NCBI GenBank assembly: GCA_023411795.1
Contig: JAEYOK010000039.1
Location: 62,001 to 126,000 of the forward strand
DNA length: 64,000 nt
From: Bacillota bacterium
Lineage (GTDB): Bacteria > Bacillota > Clostridia > DSM-8532
Reading direction: 5' to 3'
Shown here: in pieces, positions 18,503-27,795 of the stretch
Layout of the letters: each line of letters begins with the position of its first letter
Position numbering within the stretch: the first letter of the stretch is position 1
Made by a program: the position numbers and the translations under genes
Notes under the pieces: model-generated
The model's database searches: none
What the model was told of the DNA's origin: nothing
Seen by the model: only the letters and a program-made list of their open reading frames with translations

Positions 18503-20317
18503 ATGAAAAGAATAAAGATTTCTTCGTTAATAAGTATTTTCATTCTAGCAACTTTACTTTCATCTTGCAATAGAACACTAGAAAGCAATAAGGTTGAACC
18601 AACAGCTTCACCTACGACTCCTGTAGATTCTTCAATAACATCCGAAACACCTGAAGAAAGCAACATTTCTGCACTTGAACTTGTTCGCTTAATGGGCAAC
18701 GGCATTAACCTGGGTAATACTATGGAGGCTTATGGTCATCAATCAATAGGTCCTAAAGCTGCAGTTTCTACATATGAAACCTTATGGGGTCAACCAATCA
18801 CTACAAAAGAAATGATCTATGGAATGAAAACAGCCGGATTTGACACCCTCAGAATTCCTGTGGCATGGACCAATGCCATGGATTTTGAAAGTGGTGATTA
18901 CACTATTGGCAGTGCTTATTTAGACCGGGTTGAAGAGATTGTTAATTATGCTTTGGATTCGGACATGTATGTAATCGTCAATGACCATTGGGACGGCGGA
19001 TGGTGGGGAATGTTTGGTTCTGCAACGGAAGATACAAGAAAAGCTGCTTTTGATTTGTACATAGCAATGTGGACACAAATAGGAGAACGCTTCAAGGATT
19101 ACTCAGACCATTTGATTTTTGAATCAGCTAATGAAGAATTAGGAAATAGACTTAACGATGTTACCGTAGCCTTAGACTCAGGTACTCTTAGCGAAAATGA
19201 ATGCTATGAATTAACAAATAAAATCAATCAAACTTTTGTTGATACCATAAGAAGCACAGGTGGGAAAAACACTCAACGTTTCCTATTGATTGCAGGATAT
19301 AATACAGATATTGATATGACTTGTGATGATCGATTTAAAATGCCCTCAGATGCGGCAACAGATAAATTATTATTATCTGTCCACTACTACACCCCCTGGT
19401 CCTATTGTGGTACGGACAGCATTGCCAGATGGGGAACGGAACGGCATTATAAGGAACAAAACGATTACCTGGCGAAATTAAAAAAATTTACCGATAAGGG
19501 TTATGGTATTGTCATAGGTGAATGGGGAGTTTTGTTAAACGCCAAGGGAGAGGTCAAAAATAATACAGTTGATTTCTTTAACAACTTCCTTAATAACTGT
19601 GATCTTTATAATATCTGCCCTGTGCTTTGGGAAACCAACAGCCTATATAAGAAGGATCAGTTGAAAATCTTTGACCCGGATATTGCAGCTCTTTTTCAAA
19701 ATAGATCCTTTGCCGCACAATCAGCTCTTTCCGAATATGATGTAAAAGCAAATGCTCAAAATGCTATGAACGCAGCTTTGGAATATGCAATCCTAAATAA
19801 TTCCGATTTGAATCAACAAGTTTTAAATGCTGAGGATAAAGCGATTGCATGGATTATGTATAATAGCAATGATTATCTTGTTACTTATAGCGTCGGTGAC
19901 ACCTATGACCCTTACTCGAAAACTGAAGGTGTGGTGGCAACAGATGTTGAAATCACCGGTCCTGGAACCTATACTGTAGGGCTAGATTTAACAGGAACTT
20001 ACAATGGTTTTGGTAATAGCATGGTCTTTTCTGCAGTGGGTATTTTAAATGGAGAGCTTCTCTTCCCCGGCTATATTATTAATATAACCGATGTGAAGGT
20101 AAACGGTAAATCACTACATATCTTTGGAGTTCCTTACACCACCAGTGATGATGGCAGATGTACTCGTGTTAATCTTATCAATGAATGGGTGCGAGATATT
20201 CCACCGGAGGCCAGAACCTCTTCCGGTAATACTACGGGTCTTTCAGCAGTAATCCTTCGCGGTATAGGAAGTGTCGAGACTATGACAGTAACATTCGATT
20301 ATACTCCTGCAGAATAG
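18503..20317 (+). CDS. Secreted GH5 endoglucanase/xyloglucanase lipoprotein
   Basis: Glycoside hydrolase family 5 with lipoprotein signal MKRIKISSL ending LLSSC (lipid-anchored at Cys22) and a Thr/Ser-rich linker. The catalytic barrel runs from about residue 55 to 400: GNGINLGNT, then the acid/base Glu211 in ESANEE and the nucleophile Glu340 in VIGEWG. The GINLGNT opening fits subfamily 4-like endoglucanases and xyloglucanases. The C-terminal 150 residues (from about NAEDKAIAW) match the modules of the membrane repeat protein at 14598-16355. I start at ATG 18503, where the signal begins and AAAGGA lies upstream; an in-frame ATG at 18482 has no ribosome site. It would make the first cut of the polysaccharide at the cell surface. 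Confidence 0.9.
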   Translation: MKRIKISSLISIFILATLLSSCNRTLESNKVEPTASPTTPVDSSITSETPEESNISALELVRLMGNGINLGNTMEAYGHQSIGPKAAVSTYETLWGQPITTKEMIYGMKTAGFDTLRIPVAWTNAMDFESGDYTIGSAYLDRVEEIVNYALDSDMYVIVNDHWDGGWWGMFGSATEDTRKAAFDLYIAMWTQIGERFKDYSDHLIFESANEELGNRLNDVTVALDSGTLSENECYELTNKINQTFVDTIRSTGGKNTQRFLLIAGYNTDIDMTCDDRFKMPSDAATDKLLLSVHYYTPWSYCGTDSIARWGTERHYKEQNDYLAKLKKFTDKGYGIVIGEWGVLLNAKGEVKNNTVDFFNNFLNNCDLYNICPVLWETNSLYKKDQLKIFDPDIAALFQNRSFAAQSALSEYDVKANAQNAMNAALEYAILNNSDLNQQVLNAEDKAIAWIMYNSNDYLVTYSVGDTYDPYSKTEGVVATDVEITGPGTYTVGLDLTGTYNGFGNSMVFSAVGILNGELLFPGYIINITDVKVNGKSLHIFGVPYTTSDDGRCTRVNLINEWVRDIPPEARTSSGNTTGLSAVILRGIGSVETMTVTFDYTPAE

Positions 20318-20333
20318 GATAGAAGTCTTATAA

Positions 20334-20363
20334 AAGGACACCACTGTATTACTTGGTGTCCTT
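20334..20363. terminator. Terminator between GH5 and HD-GYP genes
   Basis: A perfect 10-bp inverted repeat (arms 20334-20343 and 20354-20363) with a 10-nt loop lies between convergent genes. T-rich sequence on each side makes it usable in both directions. Confidence 0.75.
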
Positions 20364-20375
20364 AATTATTACTTT

Positions 20376-21893
20376 TTAATCATATGTATAAGCAATTTCT
20401 TTCTCCATTTCAGCATAATTCCCCAACATTTCAGTGAATTTACTGACAACCTGAGAATCAAACTGTGTACCCGAACCAATTAATAGCTGATTTATAGCTG
20501 CACTTAAATCTAATTTTGAGCGGTAGTGACGGTCCGACATCATAGCGTCAAACGCATCAGCAACTGAAACTACTTTCGCTAAAAAAGGAATCTGATCACC
20601 TTTAAGGCCGTCAGGATAACCCTTTCCATCAATCCGTTCATGATGACATTTCACTATAGGAATTACATTTTTAAACATCGAGATAACTGAGAGTATACGA
20701 GCTCCTTTAGTGGGGTGCTTCTTAATCTCATCATACTCTTTCGCACTTAACTTATCACTTTTAAACAGAATATCATCGGCTATACCCATTTTCCCAACAT
20801 CATGAAATAAGCCTGCAACCCGCAATGTCTCCAGTTCTTTTTCATCAAGATTAAACGCTTCCCCTATCTTCACACAAAAATAAGAAACACGGTCTGAATG
20901 TCCGCATGTGTACTCATCCTTTGCGTCAACCACCTGTCTTAATGCCTCTATAGTGTCCAGATAGCGTATCCTTAGCTGTTCATAAGTTTTATTTAATTCC
21001 TCGTTCTTTATATTTACTAGTGAATGAAGAAATGCATTGTTAATGGAAGAAGCGGCTTGGGCCGCATATATCTCTAGCAATTTATAGCCTTCCGTTACAT
21101 CGCTATCCATATTGTTAGTACTTTCAACATAAATAACCCCAATTGATTCACCAAATTCATTTAGCAAAGGAAGAATAATTCCAACACGGGTCTTTATTAC
21201 CTGTTTTGTAATTTTTGCTTTACCTATACTCTCCAATAATAGCGAATCAAGCATAGACATAAAATCATATATCTCTGTCTTGTATTTGCCTATACCTTTA
21301 AAAATACTCTTTCTTGATTCTTCGACATCGATTATATTGTCAACCAAGATAAAGGCATTTTCACTGCTTAACATTGGGAGTAATTCTGTCAATATCTCTT
21401 CAAGGATATTTCCTATAGGCTGTAATTGATATATCTTAGGAACAGAGCTAAGAATTCTGTTAAGGCCATCACGGAATTGCTTTATCGTTTTCATCATTGT
21501 TATAGACTTAATACCCGACTCAACCAGAAGCTGTAATTGATCAAAACGATCACTTTTTTCACAGTAACCTTGTATATCTAGGGCTTTAATGGTCTCAAGA
21601 GGAGGGGCTAAATCCTTATGGCCGGTAAGCAATAATATGTAAAGATCTGAGTTAAACTCCCGGATTCTTTTTACAACTTCATCTCCGTGAATAGGAGCCA
21701 TTAGGTAATCCAATATCATCAAATCAAAGTGGTCCGTCCTTATTTTTTCGACAGCATCCAAGGGATTTGTAACACCGTCATATAAGTAACCGCTTCTTTT
21801 CAACATTATTGATAATGAATCGATTATCCCCGGTTCATCATCAACAATCAGTATTTTATATTCATTACTTGTTTCTATCAGCTTTTTTCTCAT
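20376..21893 (-). CDS. Response regulator with GAF-like and HD-GYP domains
   Basis: 505 residues in three parts. The receiver domain (about 12-135) has Asp18/Asp19 and phospho-acceptor Asp62 in MILDYLM. A GAF-like middle (about 150-305) follows. The C-terminal HD-GYP domain contains GLFHDVGKMG, KHPTKGA and HHERIDGKGYPDG, so the metal-binding and GYP motifs are intact. HD-GYP domains hydrolyse cyclic di-GMP, so phosphorylation probably controls local c-di-GMP turnover. The gene starts 15 nt after the stop of the 7TM histidine kinase and is surely cotranscribed with it and the upstream NRPS. It has no DNA-binding domain, so output is through second messenger or protein contact. Confidence 0.93.
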   Translation of the reverse strand: MRKKLIETSNEYKILIVDDEPGIIDSLSIMLKRSGYLYDGVTNPLDAVEKIRTDHFDLMILDYLMAPIHGDEVVKRIREFNSDLYILLLTGHKDLAPPLETIKALDIQGYCEKSDRFDQLQLLVESGIKSITMMKTIKQFRDGLNRILSSVPKIYQLQPIGNILEEILTELLPMLSSENAFILVDNIIDVEESRKSIFKGIGKYKTEIYDFMSMLDSLLLESIGKAKITKQVIKTRVGIILPLLNEFGESIGVIYVESTNNMDSDVTEGYKLLEIYAAQAASSINNAFLHSLVNIKNEELNKTYEQLRIRYLDTIEALRQVVDAKDEYTCGHSDRVSYFCVKIGEAFNLDEKELETLRVAGLFHDVGKMGIADDILFKSDKLSAKEYDEIKKHPTKGARILSVISMFKNVIPIVKCHHERIDGKGYPDGLKGDQIPFLAKVVSVADAFDAMMSDRHYRSKLDLSAAINQLLIGSGTQFDSQVVSKFTEMLGNYAEMEKEIAYTYD

Positions 21894-21908
21894 TTGTCGT
21901 AATTCTCC

Positions 21909-23747
21909 CTAAGCAAGATTTTCACTAAGCTTTTCATAGGGCAGTTGTATGAAAAAGGCAGTACCCTTCCCTTCTTCTGACTCAAACCACATTTTCCCGC
22001 CGAAGCGTCCCCTTATTGTCGAATATGACATAAACATTCCCAGACCTGTACCATCTTTCCCCTTTGTTGTGACCATTTCTTTTAATAGCTTTCCTTTAAT
22101 ACTCTCCGGAATACCCTTGGCATAATCCTTGATGGTAAATAAAATGCTTTCATTAATGTTATTGATAGAGAACTCAATTACTCCGTTTCTACCTTCATAT
22201 GCTTGAATGGCATTTATAATTATATTATCGAATATTTGCACCAAGCTATTAATATCTCCGTACAATTCAGTTTGCTTATTTACATTAATTATTGTTTTCA
22301 ATGTACAATTATATCTTATTAACTCATATTTCATCAGTAGTTCTATTCTTTTAATCAATTCATCTACCGTGAAAGTTAATGCGATTGACTGATTGAAATT
22401 CCTAGCCTGCCCTTTTACAGCGTTAATAATGTCAGACATATACGCGCAATATGGCTTTATCTTATCAAGCCAGGTACGCATTTCACCTGCGATTTCATGA
22501 TGATCTTCTACAGTTATGGCAGCATCATCTATAGAGCTTTCATATTCATTTACTAAATCTCTCAAACCCTCAACTGCACCAGCAATTGACATAATCGGAG
22601 TATTGAGATTATGCGCTATACCTCCTATTAGCTGACCTAATGAAGCCAATCGTTCCTGTTCCATCATAATAGCGTGTTTTTCTTCAATGGTTTCAATATA
22701 TTTTATATTTTCTGTTATATCCTTAAAAAGAATAATGGTCCCTAAATAATTTTTATTTGAAATAATCGGTGTGAATTCAATTCTAAAGTGTTTATCAAAA
22801 TTAAACTTCATTATATGCTTTTCAACAGAAATGGGTGATCCAGACTCTTTGGTCTTCTCTATTATATATAACAACTTTTCAATTTCTTTATTAAGGCTGG
22901 TTCCTTCCAAAACATGAGGTAGGCTTTCATTTCTGCGTATAGTAGTAATGTCCTTAAAAGTCATTGATATAGTCTTATTAAAATCAATAATCCGGTAATC
23001 TTCATTTACTACCAAAAAGCCATCCGAAATCCTATCCACAACAGTCTGCAAGGCTATTGGTGCTATACTCAAGAAATTATATTTCAAAATTGCTACAGAA
23101 AAGCATATGGAAGTAAATGTAAAAACTACGGAATTTATATCAAAACTCAGTGGAAATAAGTTAAAAGAGTAAATAATATTCACAAAAAGAGGGCCAATAA
23201 TACCAATAAGTATTAACTTTGTTTGATTTGAAAAAAAACCAGAAATCTTTATTGAGGCAGAAAACAAATAAAATAACCCAATAAAAATAATCGAATACGA
23301 AAATATTGAATGAAAATAGTAATACCAGCCATATATCGCCTCATTGCTATAACTAGAAAACTTGATAAAAAACAAATTATGATATTCATTAGTCCAAATC
23401 AAAGCAGTCGAAATAGTTGGAATAATAAATAAAATCAAATATTTATAACTGAACCTAATCTTTGTTTTGGAGTAAACGATTCCAATAAATAATATACACA
23501 ATGGAATAAAGCAAATACTCAAATAATTGATGTTTACAAAAATCATTTCAGTATAGTTATATAATTTCCTTATAGAGGTTTCAATTAAGGTACTAATATT
23601 CCAAATAGTTAAAAGTAGCATTGATAAAATAAAAACTAAATGAATTTGCGTTTTTCTTTTTATCTTAAGTAGTAATAAAAAAATAATAAGCGAGCAAATA
23701 GTTGACAAATGCGTTAGAATGAAGACAATATCAGTTTGCCACATCAT
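21909..23747 (-). CDS. 7TM-PAS membrane histidine kinase
   Basis: 612 residues. The first 210 hold about seven hydrophobic helices, resembling the histidine-kinase N-terminal 7TM sensor region. A PAS domain follows (about 225-340), then the dimerisation helix with His in GGIAHNLNTPI. The ATPase domain has N-box DNIIINAIQAY and G2 motif DGTGLGMFMSY; its G1 box is unusual (DYAKGIP rather than DNGxG). The start overlaps the NRPS gene by 17 bp, with GAGGAG 7 nt before the ATG, so the two are translationally coupled. The REC-HD-GYP protein is 15 nt downstream and is the obvious phosphotransfer partner. The ligand is unknown; coupling suggests it senses the NRPS product. Confidence 0.9.
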   Translation of the reverse strand: MMWQTDIVFILTHLSTICSLIIFLLLLKIKRKTQIHLVFILSMLLLTIWNISTLIETSIRKLYNYTEMIFVNINYLSICFIPLCILFIGIVYSKTKIRFSYKYLILFIIPTISTALIWTNEYHNLFFIKFSSYSNEAIYGWYYYFHSIFSYSIIFIGLFYLFSASIKISGFFSNQTKLILIGIIGPLFVNIIYSFNLFPLSFDINSVVFTFTSICFSVAILKYNFLSIAPIALQTVVDRISDGFLVVNEDYRIIDFNKTISMTFKDITTIRRNESLPHVLEGTSLNKEIEKLLYIIEKTKESGSPISVEKHIMKFNFDKHFRIEFTPIISNKNYLGTIILFKDITENIKYIETIEEKHAIMMEQERLASLGQLIGGIAHNLNTPIMSIAGAVEGLRDLVNEYESSIDDAAITVEDHHEIAGEMRTWLDKIKPYCAYMSDIINAVKGQARNFNQSIALTFTVDELIKRIELLMKYELIRYNCTLKTIINVNKQTELYGDINSLVQIFDNIIINAIQAYEGRNGVIEFSINNINESILFTIKDYAKGIPESIKGKLLKEMVTTKGKDGTGLGMFMSYSTIRGRFGGKMWFESEEGKGTAFFIQLPYEKLSENLA

Positions 23748-26700
23748 CCACTAACTCCTCCATGCTATCTATAAGTATATTAGCTAGCTTTAAAGCGTGA
23801 GTTTTAACAAAATAATGGTTTGCTCCAGGTATTACTATACATTTCACAATATCGGTAAAATCAGACCAATTCTTATATTTTACTTTATAGTTTTTTGTCA
23901 TCGGATCATTTTCGCCAATGATAGAGTAAATAGGTATCTCCTTATTAAATCTATTTGGATTGAATTGGTGAAAAAATCTATAATAGCTTTTAACATCATA
24001 CCGAAAGGCATTTAGCATACTAGGAATAACCTCTTCAGGTATTGATTCTTTATCTAAACCGACTTTCTTCAGGTAATTTAAAATAAAATTATCAGAAAAC
24101 ATTGCCCAGGGGTCCATATATTTCCCAAAATATTTCGCTGCTTTTGGCAGTAAAATTCCACCTAAATATATAGATTTAACTCTTATGCTTGTTTTTTGTA
24201 GTTTTGTAGCTGTTAATATAGTTAATGCAGAACCCACACAATGGCCATACAGGACCACTTCCTTATAATCTCTTTGCTCCAATTGCTCAACAATCAAATC
24301 AGATGCCTCTTCTAATGATATAAACTCTTGCTCTGACATATTGTATGTATGTCCCGGGAGATTTACAGAAAACAGGTTATATCCTTCATCAAACTTACTA
24401 AATTCATCAAATAAATCCTTATAAACTATACTGCTGCCCCCTCCATATGGAAAACAAACTAAAGCTGATTGTTTTTTTAAAGAGAATTTTTTATAAGGTA
24501 CCAGTATTTGATTATCTATTTTATTCATGCCATCAATTATCTTTGCTAACTCTCTAATTGTTGGATTTTGATAAACATCTTCTATTGTAATATTATCTAT
24601 TCGGGTTATTAATTGTATTGCCGCTAAAGAATCACCGCCCGACTCAAAGAAATCACTATTAACCGATGGAATGTTAACTTTTAATATATCCTCCCATAAA
24701 GATATAAGCTCTCTTTCTATTTCACTTAGAGCCTCTTCACGCTCCTGGACTATTATTGAAGGCTCAGGAAGCTTTTTAAAGTCAACTTTTCCGTTTGACG
24801 ATAATGGAAACTCCTTAACCTCTACTAAAAATGAAGGCACCATATAAGAGGGCAACACTTTCTTCAATTGAGCTTTAATTTGATCTAAATCCCCTTCGGA
24901 GTTAAAAATAACATATGCGTATATATGTTTACTGTTATTATGCTCTTTGCAAATAACAAGGGCATCCTTAACAGATTTATCTTTAAGTATCTGATGCTTT
25001 ATCTCATTTAACTCTACACGATTTCCACGAATCTTTATTTGATGGTCTATTCGCCCAATATATTCAATATCACCTTGGGCATACCATCTAGCTAAATCAC
25101 CGGTTTTATACATGCGTTTTCCTTTTGAAAAGGGATTTGGAATAAAAGCTTTTTGAGTTAGTTCCTGATTATTTATATAGCCTCTGGCTAAACCGTCCCC
25201 TGCTATATAGAGTTCTCCGGCAACACCAATAGGTTGCATGTTTAAATGTGAATCTAAAATATACAATTGAATATTATCAATTGGCTTCCCAATCGGAATA
25301 GATCTTGTACTTTTTGTGTTCATGCATTTAAAATAAGATACATCCACAGTAGCTTCGGTAGGACCATAAAGATTAATTAAATCCATATTTTCAGTATTTT
25401 TGTAAAATTCATTAACAGTTTCAACCGATAAAGCCTCGCCACTTGAAAAAACTCTATTTATTGAAGCTAAAAGATACCAACTCGATTTTGCATTCAAGTA
25501 CTCTATAAAAGAATTTAGCATGGATGGGACGAAATGCATTGTAGTTATACGATATTTTATAATAGCAGATATAATAGCCTCAGGATTCTTTTCTCCTTGA
25601 GGTACTAATAATGCAAGTTTAGCACCGACAAAAAACCACCAAAAAAGCTCCCACACCGAGACATCAAACGTATATGGGGTCTTCTGTAAAATGGTATCAC
25701 TCTCATTAATCGGATATTCTTTTTGCATCCAATTTAAACGGTTTACAACAGCAAAATGCTCAATCATTACACCCTTTGGGCGTCCTGTTGAACCGGATGT
25801 ATAGATTATGTATGCTATGTTATTTGAATTAGAGGTAGTCGGTAAATTATCCATGGAGCTATTCTTTTGAAGCAAATAACTTACTGAATAAATATTCGTA
25901 TTGTCTATCTTAAAATCATCTGAAAGAGAAGTAAGTATCAGCTTAATTCCACTATTCTCAACTAAATAGTCAATTCTATCCCTAGGACTGTTCGGATCAA
26001 TAGGAACATAGGCTCCTCCTGCTTTTAATATAGCCAAAATCGCAATCATCATATCAAATGAACGATATGCTATAACGCCTATAGGTATATCAGGCTCTAC
26101 ACCGAGATCTAATAAAGCCCAAGCTACTTGATTCGCCTTCTGATTAAACTCCTTATATGTTAGGTTCTTGTCCTCGAAAAATAGTGCAATATTGTCAGGA
26201 GTTTTTTCAACTTGTTCTTCAAAAATTTGATGTATTGTCTTTTCTCTAGGATAATCAGCGGAGGTATTATTAAATTCATATAATATCTTCTTCTTTTCAC
26301 TTTCGGTAAGCATTTCAATTTTACAAATCAAATTGTCCGGATTGTCTAATGCGTGCCATAAAAGACTTAATATATGCTGATGAATAAATTCAATCTCTTT
26401 ATCGTAATACAAATCGGAGTGATAGTCGTAGTCTAGAATTAAAACGCCTTCATTGTCTCTGTCATTAATATGTATAGTTAGGGAATTGGATTGATAACCA
26501 CTAAAATGCCATCTGGATATGCATTTTGAATCGCTCTCCTTATTTACTTTTGAATTTTGATATGATAGAACAACATCGTATAGGTTTTCGCTTAAACCAT
26601 ACTTTTCTCTTACATTTCTTAGAATATGTTCATAAGAAAAACGTTGGTGTCTATAGACCGCCATACATATCTCAGATATGGCCTGAGAAAAAGAAGAAAA

Positions 26701-27624
26701 TGAGTCCTCACTCTTTATATTTATGCACAATGGTATAGTACTAATGAACATTCCAACAGTATTTTTCTCTGTTTGATTTAGTCTGTTTAATATTGGTGTT
26801 CCAATAATTAGGTTCTCTTTTTCTGTTGTTCTGTTAATATACATAGCCAAAGCAGAAAGGAACAGAGGATATGGAGTTATCTTGTTTTCTTCACAAAATG
26901 TTTTCAGCTTATTTGTAAATTTCTTTGGAGCAATAAATGTTTTTCTTTTTGATTTTATTGATATTTGATTACTCTTCCTCGTTTTAAGAACTGTCACCTC
27001 AGGAGGGCTTGCAAACTGTTGTTCCCAAAATATTCTATCCTTCTGATATCTATTAGTATTTTTATAGATTTGCTCATTCTCAATAAAAGAGATGTAAGAT
27101 TGTACTATTTGATTAACATCTTCTACATATGTTCCGTTTTTAAGATTCATATAGTTTGACACTATTCCATTCTTAACAACACTAAGGGACCATGCGTCAG
27201 TAATTATGTGATGAAAATTGAAAAAAAAACCGGCATCATTATCATCAATCTTTATAATAATAAATCGGTATAAATCGCTATTCAGCAGCTTGAAAGGCTT
27301 TAAAGTTTCTTCCCTATCCCATTCTTGCATAGCTTTTATGGGGTTATTATGGTTTGAAAAGTCCTTTACTTCGATTCTTCTATATTCATAATCCATAACA
27401 TATTGTTGGGGAGTACCTTCATCATTCAGACAAATTCTTAGCCTCATACCATCATTATTTTTAATGAATAAATTTATAGCTTTATCTAAAAGATCAATAT
27501 CTACAGCTTCTTTTATTCTTAAAGTGCCGGCAACATTTGATATGCTTGTGTTAGGATACATTCTTTCTGTATACCAAATAGATAACTGAGGTGATGTTAA
27601 TGGATAATAGATACTATCTTTCAT
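23731..27624 (-). CDS. Single-module NRPS: C-A(Ser)-T-TE
   Basis: 1297 residues, the length and domain order of EntF. The condensation domain has the active His138-His139...Asp143 motif (FHHIITDAW). The adenylation domain has YTSGSTGRPKG and YKTGDLARW, and its ten specificity residues read D-V-W-H-F-S-L-V-D-K, the serine code I know from EntF. The carrier site is FFESGGDSLAA with Ser near 998. The thioesterase has GHCVGS, with Cys1129 in the nucleophile position, plus Asp1240 (GENDP) and His1270 (GANHYF), and its start CFPYGGG resembles type II thioesterases. No phosphopantetheinyl transferase, catechol genes or exporter lie nearby. It heads an operon with a histidine kinase and an HD-GYP regulator. 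The product is unknown, perhaps an acyl-serine or serine lactone. Confidence 0.93.
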   Translation of the reverse strand: MKDSIYYPLTSPQLSIWYTERMYPNTSISNVAGTLRIKEAVDIDLLDKAINLFIKNNDGMRLRICLNDEGTPQQYVMDYEYRRIEVKDFSNHNNPIKAMQEWDREETLKPFKLLNSDLYRFIIIKIDDNDAGFFFNFHHIITDAWSLSVVKNGIVSNYMNLKNGTYVEDVNQIVQSYISFIENEQIYKNTNRYQKDRIFWEQQFASPPEVTVLKTRKSNQISIKSKRKTFIAPKKFTNKLKTFCEENKITPYPLFLSALAMYINRTTEKENLIIGTPILNRLNQTEKNTVGMFISTIPLCINIKSEDSFSSFSQAISEICMAVYRHQRFSYEHILRNVREKYGLSENLYDVVLSYQNSKVNKESDSKCISRWHFSGYQSNSLTIHINDRDNEGVLILDYDYHSDLYYDKEIEFIHQHILSLLWHALDNPDNLICKIEMLTESEKKKILYEFNNTSADYPREKTIHQIFEEQVEKTPDNIALFFEDKNLTYKEFNQKANQVAWALLDLGVEPDIPIGVIAYRSFDMMIAILAILKAGGAYVPIDPNSPRDRIDYLVENSGIKLILTSLSDDFKIDNTNIYSVSYLLQKNSSMDNLPTTSNSNNIAYIIYTSGSTGRPKGVMIEHFAVVNRLNWMQKEYPINESDTILQKTPYTFDVSVWELFWWFFVGAKLALLVPQGEKNPEAIISAIIKYRITTMHFVPSMLNSFIEYLNAKSSWYLLASINRVFSSGEALSVETVNEFYKNTENMDLINLYGPTEATVDVSYFKCMNTKSTRSIPIGKPIDNIQLYILDSHLNMQPIGVAGELYIAGDGLARGYINNQELTQKAFIPNPFSKGKRMYKTGDLARWYAQGDIEYIGRIDHQIKIRGNRVELNEIKHQILKDKSVKDALVICKEHNNSKHIYAYVIFNSEGDLDQIKAQLKKVLPSYMVPSFLVEVKEFPLSSNGKVDFKKLPEPSIIVQEREEALSEIERELISLWEDILKVNIPSVNSDFFESGGDSLAAIQLITRIDNITIEDVYQNPTIRELAKIIDGMNKIDNQILVPYKKFSLKKQSALVCFPYGGGSSIVYKDLFDEFSKFDEGYNLFSVNLPGHTYNMSEQEFISLEEASDLIVEQLEQRDYKEVVLYGHCVGSALTILTATKLQKTSIRVKSIYLGGILLPKAAKYFGKYMDPWAMFSDNFILNYLKKVGLDKESIPEEVIPSMLNAFRYDVKSYYRFFHQFNPNRFNKEIPIYSIIGENDPMTKNYKVKYKNWSDFTDIVKCIVIPGANHYFVKTHALKLANILIDSMEELVDDVAN

Positions 27625-27719
27625 TCTTCCCGCCTCCGATTTGTCTTTAGTGATTATTTTATACGTAATTTTATCACATTGTTTGAAAATAATCCATTTT
27701 TTTATATATTTTAAAAATT

Positions 27720-27749
27720 TAAAAACTCCACCGTTGAAAAACGGTGGAG
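27720..27749 (-). terminator. Terminator of the amino acid ABC operon
   Basis: A perfect 10-bp stem (arms 27726-27735 and 27740-27749) with a GAAA-type loop is followed on the minus strand by a U-run (27725-27721). It lies after the ATPase gene and upstream of the NRPS. Confidence 0.88.
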
Positions 27750-27795
27750 CTTGTTTCTAATACTTATTTGAAGGCTACAGCCTGCTACTTAATCA

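Noticed and set aside
23731..27624. Enterobactin-type siderophore cluster
   Set aside because: Only the EntF-like module is present. No catechol synthesis, aryl-activating, export or iron-uptake genes lie near, and the neighbours are signalling genes.
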